Positions 9,635 through 17,709 of a stretch of DNA of 50,962 nt are shown piece after piece (the first letter of the stretch is position 1; each line of letters opens with the position of its first letter). Origin of the DNA: Mesorhizobium sp. 61-13 (GTDB lineage: Bacteria; Pseudomonadota; Alphaproteobacteria; Rhizobiales; Rhizobiaceae). A program made the translations under genes and the position numbers. The notes beneath the pieces are model-generated. The model was given only the letters and a program-made list of their open reading frames with translations. It ran no database searches and was not told the origin of the DNA. Where the stretch lies: NCBI GenBank assembly GCA_001897075.1, contig MKRZ01000190.1, positions 1 to 50,962 on the forward strand, written 5' to 3'.

Positions 9635-9661
9635 AAAAACGCGGGGCAAACATTGCCCCGC
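9634..9661 (-). terminator. Rho-independent terminator for the GMC oxidoreductase unit
   Basis: Stem 9641-9649 with 9653-9661 (9 bp, loop ACA). On the minus strand it is followed by seven T (9640-9634). It lies 25 bp past the stop of the GMC gene and directly after the secreted-protein gene, so it may stop both transcripts. Confidence 0.85.
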
Positions 9662-9686
9662 GCAGAGACCAAGTCCGGGAGGACTA

Positions 9687-11258
9687 TCAGATCGTCTTTG
9701 CCGCCATCTCCTTGGCGATGTAGTCGGCCTGCCGAATGGCGAGCGTGACGATGGTCAAGGTCGGGTTTTCCGCCCCGCCGGTAGTGAACTGGCTGCCATC
9801 GGACACGAACAGGTTTTTGATGTCGTGGGTCTGGCCGTGCTTGTTGACCACACCGTCGGAAGCCTTTTCGCTCATGCGGTTGGTGCCGAGATTGTGGGTC
9901 GAGGGGTAAGGCGGCGTCGGGAAGGTCCGCGTTGCGCCGACCGCGTCATAGATGGCCATGCCCTGCTTGAAGGCGTGGTTGCGCATGGCGTCGTCGTTTG
10001 CATGGTCGGTGAACCAGACATCGGGCGCGGGCATGCCGTATTTGTCCTTGAGCGTCGCGTGCAGCTTCACGCCATTTTGCTCCTGCGGCATGTCTTCGCC
10101 GACGATCCACATGCCGGCCATGTGGTCGTAGTGGTCGAGCGCGGTGGTAAAGCCGCGGCCCCAGCCGCCCGGATTGAGGAAGGCGGCCATGAACGGGATG
10201 CCAAGCGCCAGCGTTTCAAGCTCGTAGCCGCCGACGAAGCCGCGCGACGGATCGTGTTTGGCCTCGTCGCGGACGATGCCGGCCATGGTGGTGCCGCGAT
10301 AGAAGTGAACCGGCTTGTCGAAGATGGCGTAGACCGAACCGGTGGTGTGGCGCATGTAGTTCTTGCCAACCTGGCCGGACGAGTTGGCCAGCCCGTCCGG
10401 GTACTTGGACGATGCCGAGTTGAGCAACAGGCGCGGGCTTTCGATGGAGTTGCCGGCAACGCAGACGATGCGGGCCTTCTGTTCCTGCAGTTTGCCATCC
10501 TTGTCGGCGTAGACGACGCCGGTGACCTTGCCGCTGTCGTCATGCTCGATCTTGACGACATGGCTGTTGGGCCGGACTTCCAGCTTGCCGGTTGCTTCGC
10601 CCTTGGGGATTTCGGTGTAGAGCGTGGACCACTTCGCGCCCCATTTGCAGCCCTGGAAGCAGAAGCCGGTCTGCTGGCAGCCCATGCGGCCGTCGCGGTC
10701 GGCGGAATTGATCGCCATGTTGCCGGTGTGGCATTCCTTGTAGCCGAGCTTGTCGGCCCCGGCCTTCAGGATTTTGAAGTTGTTGTTGCCGGGTAGCCCC
10801 TCGATGCCGTGGGTGCGGGTGACGCCCATCTTGTCTTCGGCCTTGTCATAGTAGGGCTCGAGTTCCGCCAGCGTGATCGGCCAGTCGAGCAGGTTAGCGC
10901 CCTCGACCTTGCCGTAGTGTGTGAGCGTCTTGAACTCATGCTCCTGGAAACGCAGCGATGCGCCGGCCCAGTGCGTGGTGGTGCCGCCGACCGCCTTGAC
11001 GATCCAGGCCGGCAGGCCCGGAAAATCCTTGGCGACGCGCCAGCCGCCGGAAGCGGTGCGCGGATCGCCCCATGAAAGCTGGGCGAAGCTATCCCACTCG
11101 TCGTTGATGAAGTCTTCGTATTCGATGCGGCTGCCCGCTTCGAGGATGACGACGTCGATGCCCTTCTGGGCGAGTTCGTTGCCGAGCGTGCCGCCGCCGG
11201 CGCCCGAACCGATGATGACGACGACGCTGTCGTCCTTGAGATCATAAGGTGCTGCCAT
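9687..11258 (-). CDS. GMC-family FAD-dependent dehydrogenase, large subunit
   Basis: 523 residues. The N-terminal dinucleotide-binding motif GSGAGGGTLGNELA binds FAD, and the C-terminal GGAENPTLTIVTLA block is typical of glucose-methanol-choline oxidoreductases. It resembles the catalytic subunit of membrane-bound gluconate/sugar dehydrogenases. It has no signal peptide, as expected if it is exported with the Tat-bearing small subunit encoded 45 bp upstream. GGGAGGA lies before the ATG. The substrate cannot be told from sequence. No cytochrome c subunit gene is adjacent. Confidence 0.9.
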   Translation of the reverse strand: MAAPYDLKDDSVVVIIGSGAGGGTLGNELAQKGIDVVILEAGSRIEYEDFINDEWDSFAQLSWGDPRTASGGWRVAKDFPGLPAWIVKAVGGTTTHWAGASLRFQEHEFKTLTHYGKVEGANLLDWPITLAELEPYYDKAEDKMGVTRTHGIEGLPGNNNFKILKAGADKLGYKECHTGNMAINSADRDGRMGCQQTGFCFQGCKWGAKWSTLYTEIPKGEATGKLEVRPNSHVVKIEHDDSGKVTGVVYADKDGKLQEQKARIVCVAGNSIESPRLLLNSASSKYPDGLANSSGQVGKNYMRHTTGSVYAIFDKPVHFYRGTTMAGIVRDEAKHDPSRGFVGGYELETLALGIPFMAAFLNPGGWGRGFTTALDHYDHMAGMWIVGEDMPQEQNGVKLHATLKDKYGMPAPDVWFTDHANDDAMRNHAFKQGMAIYDAVGATRTFPTPPYPSTHNLGTNRMSEKASDGVVNKHGQTHDIKNLFVSDGSQFTTGGAENPTLTIVTLAIRQADYIAKEMAAKTI

Positions 11259-11303
11259 GGTGTCCTCCCATGAAATCCGGTGTGAAACTGTCGGGGGATG
11301 TGG

Positions 11304-11834
11304 CTAGAGCCACTCGATGTCGTCGAAGCCGCGGGCGATGTAGCCGCCCTTGGAGTACGACTCGCCCTCGTAGCCGAAGATCGGCCACACCTCTTTCTGG
11401 TTGTAGAGGCCGACGACCAGCCCGCCGCGGATGGCCTGGAAGAACGGCGTGTCCTCGACCTGCTTGAGGACGGCGACGCGCTCTTCTTCCCAACCGAGAC
11501 CGCGATAGCCGCCGCTGCCGGCCTTGGCGTCGAGGTCAGCGATGCCTTTTTCGATGAGGTCCTTGTGGGCGGCGTCCTTGCCGGCCAGTTCGTCATGGCT
11601 CTTGACGGCGATGGCGTAATATTTGTCCGGGACCTGGTCGTGGGGATAGATGTCTCGGGCCATCTGGATCAGCGTGGCCATCGTTTCCGGCTTGAGCGCG
11701 GCTGTTTCGAGGCCCCAGGCATGTTCGGGACTGATGACGGCGCTGCCGGAAATCACGAGCAGCGCACCGACGCCGCCGCGCTTGAGAAGCTCGCGCCGCG
11801 AAAGCCCCGGCGCCTTTTCGTAGACGGTTACCAT
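11304..11834 (-). CDS. Gluconate 2-dehydrogenase subunit 3 family protein with Tat signal
   Basis: 176 residues. It begins with a twin-arginine signal (LSRRELLKRGG) and a hydrophobic stretch to about residue 40. The body carries the subunit-3 pattern (MARDIYPHDQVPDKYY). In known three-subunit FAD dehydrogenases this small protein escorts the GMC subunit to the periplasm through Tat. Here it directly precedes the GMC gene, which fits that role. A strong GGGAGGA site lies before the ATG. Confidence 0.9.
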   Translation of the reverse strand: MVTVYEKAPGLSRRELLKRGGVGALLVISGSAVISPEHAWGLETAALKPETMATLIQMARDIYPHDQVPDKYYAIAVKSHDELAGKDAAHKDLIEKGIADLDAKAGSGGYRGLGWEEERVAVLKQVEDTPFFQAIRGGLVVGLYNQKEVWPIFGYEGESYSKGGYIARGFDDIEWL

Positions 11835-11882
11835 GTATTCCTCCCTTGCTTGCTATCGGCGCTCGATGAGCGCTGTTGCTGG

Positions 11883-11902
11883 CGCCGCATGGCAATGCGG
11901 CG
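11883..11902. terminator. Short GC-rich hairpin between the VOC gene and the dehydrogenase unit
   Basis: 8-bp perfect stem (11883-11890 with 11895-11902) around GGCA, 8 bp past the VOC stop. There is no T-tract, so it may be a weak terminator or a leader structure of the downstream dehydrogenase genes. Confidence 0.4.
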
Positions 11903-11909
11903 AAACCTC

Positions 11910-12305
11910 CTATTTGAACCGGCCACCCCGCTGCAGAACCTCGATCTTGTAGCCGTCGGGATCCTCGATGAAGAAGAACCGGGCGATGCGAACGCCGTCG
12001 CGGTCGAACTCGACGATCTTCTTCGGGTTGAGGCCGAGCGCTCCTATGCGGTCATGCTCGCTGTCGAGGTCGGCGACCGAGACGGCGATGTGGCCGTAGC
12101 CGTCGCCAAGGACGTAGGGCTCCTCCCGCCCCTTGTTGACGGTGAGTTCGACCTCGAAGTCGGACTCGGCATTGCTGAGGTAGATGAGTGTGAAGGTTTC
12201 GAAGTCGAGGCGCTGTGCAACGCCAAGGCCGAATGCCTTGCCGTAGAAATCGACCGACCGGGCCTCGTCAAGCACCCGGATCATGCTGTGAATTGCCTTG
12301 GCCAA
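11910..12305 (-). CDS. VOC-family protein, lactoylglutathione lyase (glyoxalase I) like
   Basis: 131 residues, the size of a single-subunit bacterial glyoxalase I. It shows two paired beta-alpha-beta halves. Candidate metal ligands are the His in AIHSMIRV, Glu in DFEVELT, His in GYGHIAVSV and Glu near the C-terminus in GYKIEVLQ, the usual H/E/H/E set. It would convert the methylglyoxal-glutathione hemithioacetal to lactoylglutathione. A related role cannot be excluded. The TTG start at 12305 has GAGG eight bases upstream. It lies upstream of the dehydrogenase pair in the same direction. Confidence 0.82.
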   Translation of the reverse strand: MAKAIHSMIRVLDEARSVDFYGKAFGLGVAQRLDFETFTLIYLSNAESDFEVELTVNKGREEPYVLGDGYGHIAVSVADLDSEHDRIGALGLNPKKIVEFDRDGVRIARFFFIEDPDGYKIEVLQRGGRFK

Positions 12306-12488
12306 TCTTCAAACCTCTTCAACGCCGCTTTTCATCAATGAATCCGATTATGAGACGACGCGCGCAAACGTGGTGGCAGCGGGTTACCACCAATCACGAA
12401 TGTGAAAGTGCAATTGCCGTTTTGGGATTTTCGACCCACAATGCGCGGTGAGGGAGTGAGATTTGACCTGATGCGCAAATTGGGCCGC

Positions 12489-12517
12489 CCGGATTTGCCG
12501 CTGAGGCGGTGATCCGG
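12489..12517 (+). promoter_or_regulatory. Nested hairpin in the leader of the ribbon-helix-helix gene
   Basis: Outer arms CCGGAT (12489-12494) and ATCCGG (12512-12517) enclose an inner CCGC-TGAG-GCGG stem. It ends about 15 bp before the AGGGAGGT ribosome binding site. It may act as an operator or an RNA structure. Symmetry is the only evidence. Confidence 0.35.
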
Positions 12518-12546
12518 CGGGACAGGAAATAAAGGGAGGTCATTCA

Positions 12547-12852
12547 ATGTGCAGGGTTTTTGCCGAACAGGACCCGGAAGGCTATCGCCAGATCAACCGG
12601 TCCATCCGCATCGGCGGCCATTCGACCAGCATCCAGCTCGAATCGACGTTCTGGACGCTGCTCGACGAGATTGCCGACAGCCAGGGCCTGACGACGCCGA
12701 AATTCATTTCCAAGCTCTATGACGAAGCGATCGAACACAGGGGCGAGATACCGAATTTCGCCTCCATGCTGCGGACCACCTGCGCGCTCTATCTGCGCGG
12801 CAGCAGGCCGTTGATGGAAGAAGTGGCGGCGCTCAAGCAGGAAGCCGCCTGA
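12547..12852 (+). CDS. Ribbon-helix-helix domain protein
   Basis: 101 residues. The segment NRSIRIGGHSTSIQLES followed by a helix (FWTLLDEIADSQG) and a second helix (TPKFISKLYDEAI) matches ribbon-helix-helix proteins of the RHH_4 type found across Rhizobiales. Such proteins bind DNA as dimers through the beta strand. The target is unknown. A strong AGGGAGGT site precedes the ATG. It is convergent with cckA, whose stop is 27 bp away. A hairpin lies in its leader, which could reflect autoregulation (speculative). Confidence 0.8.
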   Translation: MCRVFAEQDPEGYRQINRSIRIGGHSTSIQLESTFWTLLDEIADSQGLTTPKFISKLYDEAIEHRGEIPNFASMLRTTCALYLRGSRPLMEEVAALKQEAA

Positions 12853-12879
12853 GCGCGGCTTGCCTGATCGAATTACCCG

Positions 12880-15486
12880 TCAGCTTTCGAGAACTTCCTT
12901 GACGACGGTCGCGAGTTGCTTGAGCGAGAAGGGCTTGGGCAGGAAGCCGAACTGGGCTTCGGCCGGCAGGTTCTTGGCGAAGGCATCCTCGGCATAGCCG
13001 GACACGAAGATGAACTTGATGTCCGGCTGGCGCTTGCGCAGTTCGCCGAGCAAGGTCGGGCCATCCATTTCCGGCATCACCACGTCGGAGACGACGAGAT
13101 CGATCTTGCCTTCGAGCGCATCGAATATTTCCAGCGCTTCGACACCGGACGTCGCCTCATGAACTGTATAGCCGCGTGAGGTGAGCGCGCGCACGCCGCC
13201 CATGCGCACCGCGTCCTCGTCCTCGACGAGAAGCACGGTCGCCGATCCGGACAGGTCATTGGAGTTTTCAGAAGCCTTGGCGACGACCGGCGGTGGTTCC
13301 GGCGCATCCGGCTTGGCGGCGGTGTCGCCCGCCGCCGGCTGTGGTGCGGCGACTGCCTCGGCAACGTAGCGCGGCAGGAAGATGAGGAAGGTGGTGCCCT
13401 TGCCCACTTCCGACTCGCAGAAAATGAAGCCGCCGGTCTGCTTGATGATGCCGTAAACCATCGAAAGGCCGAGGCCGGTACCCTTGCCGACTTCCTTGGT
13501 GGTGAAGAACGGCTCGAAGATCTTCTTCAGCACATCGGGCGCGATGCCGCTGCCCGAATCCTCGACTTCCACCAGCACGTAGTCGGCGGGGACAAGTTCG
13601 CGGAACGGATAAGTCTTCGACACGTCCGCAGGCACGTTGCGCGTGCGCACCGTGATATCGCCGCCCGTAGGCATGGCATCGCGCGCGTTGACGGCGAGGT
13701 TGACCACGACCTGCTCGAACTGGCCGATATCGACCTTCACCGGCCACAGGTCGCGGCCGTGATCGATCTTGAGCTTGATGTCGTTGCCGACAAGACGGGC
13801 GAGCAGCATCCTGAGATCGGCCAGCACGTCGGTCAGCGTCAGAACTTCCGGACGCAGCGTCTGCTTGCGCGAGAACGCCAGCAACTGCCGCACGAGCGAG
13901 GCGGCGCGGTTGGCGTTCTGCTTGATGTTCATGATGTCCGGGAAGGACGGGTCGGACGGACGGTGGTTGGTCAGCAACAGGTCCGAGGCCATGATGATGG
14001 CGGTGAGCACGTTGTTGAAGTCGTGCGCGATGCCGCCGGCGAGCTGGCCGACCGCCTGCATCTTCTGGCTCTGCGCCATCTGGCCTTCAAGCGCCTTCTG
14101 CTCGGTCGTATCGACGGCATAGACGATTGCCGATTCCTCCGCGCCGTCGCCGCCGGTGCCGTCGGCGACCGCGTTGACGTAGAATCGGATGTGCCGTTCT
14201 TCGTTGTTCGGCAAGACGGTGTCGATCGGCTCGATGTCCGCCTGCCGCTGGCGCGCCCGTTCAAGCGCTGCCGCGAAGGCTGCGCGGTCACGTTCGTGGA
14301 TGACGGTATCGAGACGCACGCGGCGGTCGAGTGCATCGCGGTCGACGACGGAGGAGAACAGCGACAGGAACGGCGCATTGGTGCGCAGGATGCGACCGGT
14401 CTGGTCAACGCCGGCGATTGCCATCGGCGTCGAGTTGAAAAACCGGGTGAACCGAACTTCGGAAGCCCTGAGATCCGCGGACGAATCCTCTCCATGCGTG
14501 CGGTTGAGCACGATGGTGCGGGTTGGCCCCGGATGGCCATCGCGGCTGGCCGCGACACGGTGCATGAAGCGCACTGGCAGCGCCTCGCCGGTCATTGTCG
14601 TCAGATCCAGGTCGATAACCGCATTGCGCGTGGTGCCGGGATCGGGCCGGACCGAGCGGACCAGCGCCATGCCGTCGCCTGCGACGATATCCGGCAGCGC
14701 GAGCGCGCCCGGTGCGAAACTGGTGAGGTCAATGCCGAGCCACTCCGCGAGCGTGGCATTGATGTAGGTGATGCGGCCATCCTGATCGGCGGAAAAGAAA
14801 CCGGCCGGCGCATGGTCGAGATGGTCGATGGCCTTTTGCAGATCGAGGAAGAAGCGTTCCTGCTCGGCCCGTTCCTTCGAGATGTCGGCCAGTTGCCAAG
14901 CATGCATCGGCTGGCGCTGCCCCGGGACGCTGAAGGAGCGCGCGCTGACGCGGTACCAATGCGCGCCCGGATCGGCACCGGGGCGGATTGCCTGACCGAG
15001 GCGGAACTCACCGTCGCCACGCTGCCCGTCCCGCAGTCCCGAAGCCAGGCGGAAAATGACCGAGGATGCCTCCGGTACGTCGGATAAAAGGCTTTCTACC
15101 GTCCTGATGTCGGCCGCAGCGGCGGCGCCCGTCATCTCGGCATAGGCGCGATTGGCGTAGATGATGCGCTTCTTGGCGTCGGTGACGATCAGGCCCTGCC
15201 CCATCGAATCGACAAAGGATTTTGAAAGTTCGTCGCCGGTCGAGCGCGGCGCAATCTGGATGAAACCGATGGCGGTGGCAAACAGGAAGCCGACGCCGAT
15301 CATCGCCAGCACGCCAAGCATGCCGAGCAGGAAGGGATCGCCGAAACGCTCGCGGAACAGGCCGAAGATGATAGCCGCGCCAATCAGAACGACAATGAAG
15401 ACAACCAGCCGCGTCACCGTGCCGGGGCGCGTGTTCTGGTCCACGATTGGCACCGGATAGAAATCTCCGCGCGCGTCCTTGGCCAT
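12880..15486 (-). CDS. cckA: Cell-cycle hybrid histidine kinase CckA
   Basis: 868 residues. Two membrane helices near the N-terminus (about 25-43 and 52-76) are followed by several PAS-like sensor segments. The histidine kinase core has the H-box [10 protein letters not shown] with His488, then N, G1 (VEDSGSGI) and G2 (GKGTGLGLS) boxes. A C-terminal receiver domain carries the phospho-acceptor Asp801 in VVSDVVMP. In alphaproteobacteria CckA passes phosphate through ChpT to CtrA and CpdR, controlling cell-cycle transcription. No ChpT-type gene is adjacent. Two GANTC sites lie within 51 bp of the start. Confidence 0.95.
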   Translation of the reverse strand: MAKDARGDFYPVPIVDQNTRPGTVTRLVVFIVVLIGAAIIFGLFRERFGDPFLLGMLGVLAMIGVGFLFATAIGFIQIAPRSTGDELSKSFVDSMGQGLIVTDAKKRIIYANRAYAEMTGAAAAADIRTVESLLSDVPEASSVIFRLASGLRDGQRGDGEFRLGQAIRPGADPGAHWYRVSARSFSVPGQRQPMHAWQLADISKERAEQERFFLDLQKAIDHLDHAPAGFFSADQDGRITYINATLAEWLGIDLTSFAPGALALPDIVAGDGMALVRSVRPDPGTTRNAVIDLDLTTMTGEALPVRFMHRVAASRDGHPGPTRTIVLNRTHGEDSSADLRASEVRFTRFFNSTPMAIAGVDQTGRILRTNAPFLSLFSSVVDRDALDRRVRLDTVIHERDRAAFAAALERARQRQADIEPIDTVLPNNEERHIRFYVNAVADGTGGDGAEESAIVYAVDTTEQKALEGQMAQSQKMQAVGQLAGGIAHDFNNVLTAIIMASDLLLTNHRPSDPSFPDIMNIKQNANRAASLVRQLLAFSRKQTLRPEVLTLTDVLADLRMLLARLVGNDIKLKIDHGRDLWPVKVDIGQFEQVVVNLAVNARDAMPTGGDITVRTRNVPADVSKTYPFRELVPADYVLVEVEDSGSGIAPDVLKKIFEPFFTTKEVGKGTGLGLSMVYGIIKQTGGFIFCESEVGKGTTFLIFLPRYVAEAVAAPQPAAGDTAAKPDAPEPPPVVAKASENSNDLSGSATVLLVEDEDAVRMGGVRALTSRGYTVHEATSGVEALEIFDALEGKIDLVVSDVVMPEMDGPTLLGELRKRQPDIKFIFVSGYAEDAFAKNLPAEAQFGFLPKPFSLKQLATVVKEVLES

Positions 15487-15633
15487 TTGCCCCCTGCTTG
15501 TGATTCCCAGCCCGACCCGACCCGGACCGGTTGAATCACATTCTCCCTGCCCGGAAAAGGCCTTGCGGCCACTTGTCAGCGAAAAATGGCGCAGTTTCGC
15601 GGCATGACGCCTGCTCCGCCGGCTTTGGGCCGT

Positions 15634-15653
15634 TTACCACGTGCGAATGGTAA
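15634..15653. promoter_or_regulatory. Inverted repeat TTACCA-N8-TGGTAA between cckA and the FliO-like gene
   Basis: Perfect 6-bp arms with an 8-bp spacer, centred about 76 bp before the FliO-like start and 158 bp before cckA. The spacing suits a dimeric regulator. I cannot name the factor. Confidence 0.35.
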
Positions 15654-15719
15654 CTTGCAGGCGCGCGCCGCGACGGTCTAGTGTCGCGGCGTTTCGAGTT
15701 GCCGTGCTTGGGGGTGCCG

Positions 15720-16424
15720 ATGCTAGATTCTATCGATGGCGTTGCAGGGTCCGGCTATGGCGCGGCAATCCTGTGGACGCTGGCGGCACTGGTCGTGCTG
15801 GTCATCGTGCTGCTGATCGTCAAGATGATTCGCAGCCTGACGTTCGGGACGTTCGTGGCCGGCGGGCGCAACCGCAAGACGCGCCTGGCCGTGATGGATG
15901 CGACCGCCGTCGACAGCCATCGGCGTCTCGTGCTGGTGCGGCGCGACGACATCGAGCATCTGCTTTTGATCGGCGGGCCGACCGATGTCGTCGTCGAGCG
16001 CGACATCCGGCTGGCAGCTTCCCGCCGCGCGAACCTGACACCTGAGGCGGGCGCAGCGCACGCAACTGCCGCCGCCAGCAGCAGTGCCGGCAGCGCTGCG
16101 ACACCCCATCCGGCGGCTCCGCAACCGGCAAGGCAAGGCGCTGCAAACGCGCAGCCGGCCACACGGACACCGGCGCCAGCAACAGCGGCAGTAAGGCCAG
16201 CAGCACCGGCAAGCCCTGCGCCGGCACCGAGACCGGCCACACCACGGCAGGAAGAGCCGCACAGATTGCCCGCAGCAGGAACCGAAGCGCTGGACCACGC
16301 ACGGGCCGCCGAGCCTGCCACCACAACAGGCGAAGCGCGTTCCGCCGCGCAGGCAAGCGGGCGGGCGTCTCTCGATGACGAGATGACCAGGCTGCTCGGC
16401 GAACTGTCGAGCCTGAAACGGTAG
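15720..16424 (+). CDS. FliO-like single-pass membrane protein
   Basis: 234 residues from the ATG at 15720, which follows GGGGGTG. An upstream extension to 15681 is possible but has no good site. One membrane helix (about residues 15-37) is followed by a small beta-rich domain with RLAVMDATAV, RRLVLVRRDDIEHLLLIGGP, the pattern of the FliO/MopB family of flagellar export proteins. The rest (about 105-215) is a low-complexity Ala/Pro tail ending in a short helix (LDDEMTRLLGELSSLKR). No other flagellar gene is present, so a flagellar role is not supported by context. Confidence 0.65.
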   Translation: MLDSIDGVAGSGYGAAILWTLAALVVLVIVLLIVKMIRSLTFGTFVAGGRNRKTRLAVMDATAVDSHRRLVLVRRDDIEHLLLIGGPTDVVVERDIRLAASRRANLTPEAGAAHATAAASSSAGSAATPHPAAPQPARQGAANAQPATRTPAPATAAVRPAAPASPAPAPRPATPRQEEPHRLPAAGTEALDHARAAEPATTTGEARSAAQASGRASLDDEMTRLLGELSSLKR

Positions 16425-16433
16425 ACAGAAAAA

Positions 16434-16459
16434 GAAATGGCCGCGAACGCGGCCATTTC
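16434..16459. terminator. Bidirectional terminator between the FliO-like gene and dksA
   Basis: 12-bp perfect stem (16434-16445 with 16448-16459) lying between two convergent genes. It has an A-rich stretch on the left (AGAAAAAGAAA) and an AAAG/TTTT stretch on the right, so it can serve both strands. Confidence 0.75.
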
Positions 16460-16486
16460 CAAAGATTTTCAGCCGATTATGGGCAA

Positions 16487-16903
16487 TCAGTCGTCGCGAT
16501 AGACCTTCTCGCGGCGCTCATGCCTTTCCTGGGCTTCGATCGACAAGGTTGCGATCGGACGGGCGTCGAGACGCTTGAGCGCGATCGGTTCACCCGTCTC
16601 TTCGCAATAGCCGTAAGTTCCTTCGTCGATGCGCTGAAGTGCTGAATCGATCTTGGAGATCAGCTTACGCTGCCGGTCGCGGGCACGAAGTTCGATTGCG
16701 CGATCGGTTTCTGAAGATGCCCGATCGGCAAGATCGGGATGATTGGCATTTTCTTGTTGTAGTATTTCCAGTGTCTCACGCGCTTCGCGCAGGATGTCAT
16801 TTTTCCAAGTGACAAGCTTGTGCCGGAAGTATGATTTCTGCCGTTCGTTCATGAACGGCTCGTCTTCCGATGGTACGTAGTCGGCAGTAACGATTTGGTT
16901 CAT
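16487..16903 (-). CDS. dksA: DksA-family RNA polymerase-binding transcription factor, zinc-cysteine-poor type
   Basis: 138 residues from the ATG at 16903 (an ORF extension to 16990 is not family-like). DksA enters the RNA polymerase secondary channel and, with ppGpp, tunes rRNA and amino-acid promoters. The coiled-coil tip residues DLADRA (Asp57, Asp60, Ala62) and the ELRARDRQRKLI helix are conserved. The zinc finger has only one cysteine: the four positions read Cys100, Thr103, Ser121, Ala124. Zinc-independent DksA forms are known in other bacteria. A 14-bp palindrome lies 17 bp upstream of the start. Confidence 0.92.
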   Translation of the reverse strand: MNQIVTADYVPSEDEPFMNERQKSYFRHKLVTWKNDILREARETLEILQQENANHPDLADRASSETDRAIELRARDRQRKLISKIDSALQRIDEGTYGYCEETGEPIALKRLDARPIATLSIEAQERHERREKVYRDD

Positions 16904-16919
16904 TCGACTCACCCGACAG

Positions 16920-16933
16920 CCCCAAATTTGGGG
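16920..16933. promoter_or_regulatory. Perfect palindrome CCCCAAATTTGGGG at the dksA promoter
   Basis: 14-bp perfect palindrome. On the minus strand a TATATA element (16940-16935) lies just upstream of it, so the palindrome would sit over the transcription start. It may be an operator or fold as a hairpin in the dksA leader. Confidence 0.45.
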
Positions 16934-17143
16934 CCTATATATTCGCCGTTCCGAGGCCGCACAAGTGCCTACCCCGAGCCGCTCACACAATCGTCAGTAG
17001 TAAGAGGCATCAACAGTTCGAGGCGCGGCATAAGACGCTTGTGCTCAATCAGGCTTTGGTCGTAGGCGCCAACAGCCGGATTCCATTGCTAAGAAGCCTG
17101 TCGATGGATATTCCTTCTACATTGAGGCTGAGCAGGAGCGCCG

Positions 17144-17647
17144 GTGGCCAAACTGTACCTTCTGAGGCACGCAAAAGCCGGCTGGGCGCTTCCCGGTGTC
17201 CGCGATTTCGACCGTCCCCTTGAAGCTTCCGGACTAGAGGATGCAGCCGCAACAGGCACCGCCATGCGCGCCTGCGGCTTCGTTCCCGACATCACGCTCT
17301 GCTCCAATGCGCTTCGGGCAAGGGAAACCCTGGAGGGGCTGGCCGCTCATGCCGACACCGGCCGGGTGGTGTTTCTCGATACGCTCTACACGGAGGACGC
17401 GGCGGGTTATCTCGACATCATCCGCGAACACGGCAGGCATGGCTCGGTGCTGGTGATCGGCCACAATCCGATGATGGAAGACCTGACCGCGGCCGTTTCC
17501 GGCAGCGGCGAAGACAGCGCCTGCGATATACTGAACTACGGCTTCCCGACTTCAGGGCTAGCAGTCGTGCGTTTTGAGGGAACCCTGGCCGAGGCCGAAA
17601 CCGGCAAGGGCTATCTCGAGGCATTCCTGACGCCGTCCGATCTGTGA
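17144..17647 (+). CDS. SixA-type histidine phosphatase
   Basis: 167 residues. The N-terminal RHAKAGWA has the catalytic His9 and its Arg8, and the second active-site motif GHNPMMEDL lies near residue 106. These define the histidine phosphatase superfamily, SixA branch, which in E. coli removes phosphate from HPt-type phosphohistidines. The substrate here is not known. A CckA/HPt phosphorelay protein is a plausible but unproven target. The GTG start has AGGAG upstream. It is followed 62 bp later by the ycjX-like gene. Confidence 0.88.
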   Translation: MAKLYLLRHAKAGWALPGVRDFDRPLEASGLEDAAATGTAMRACGFVPDITLCSNALRARETLEGLAAHADTGRVVFLDTLYTEDAAGYLDIIREHGRHGSVLVIGHNPMMEDLTAAVSGSGEDSACDILNYGFPTSGLAVVRFEGTLAEAETGKGYLEAFLTPSDL

Positions 17648-17709
17648 GGCATTAAAATGCGCCGCGGCAACGCCTATATCGGGTAGCCGGCACCTCGCAG
17701 GATATTCGA

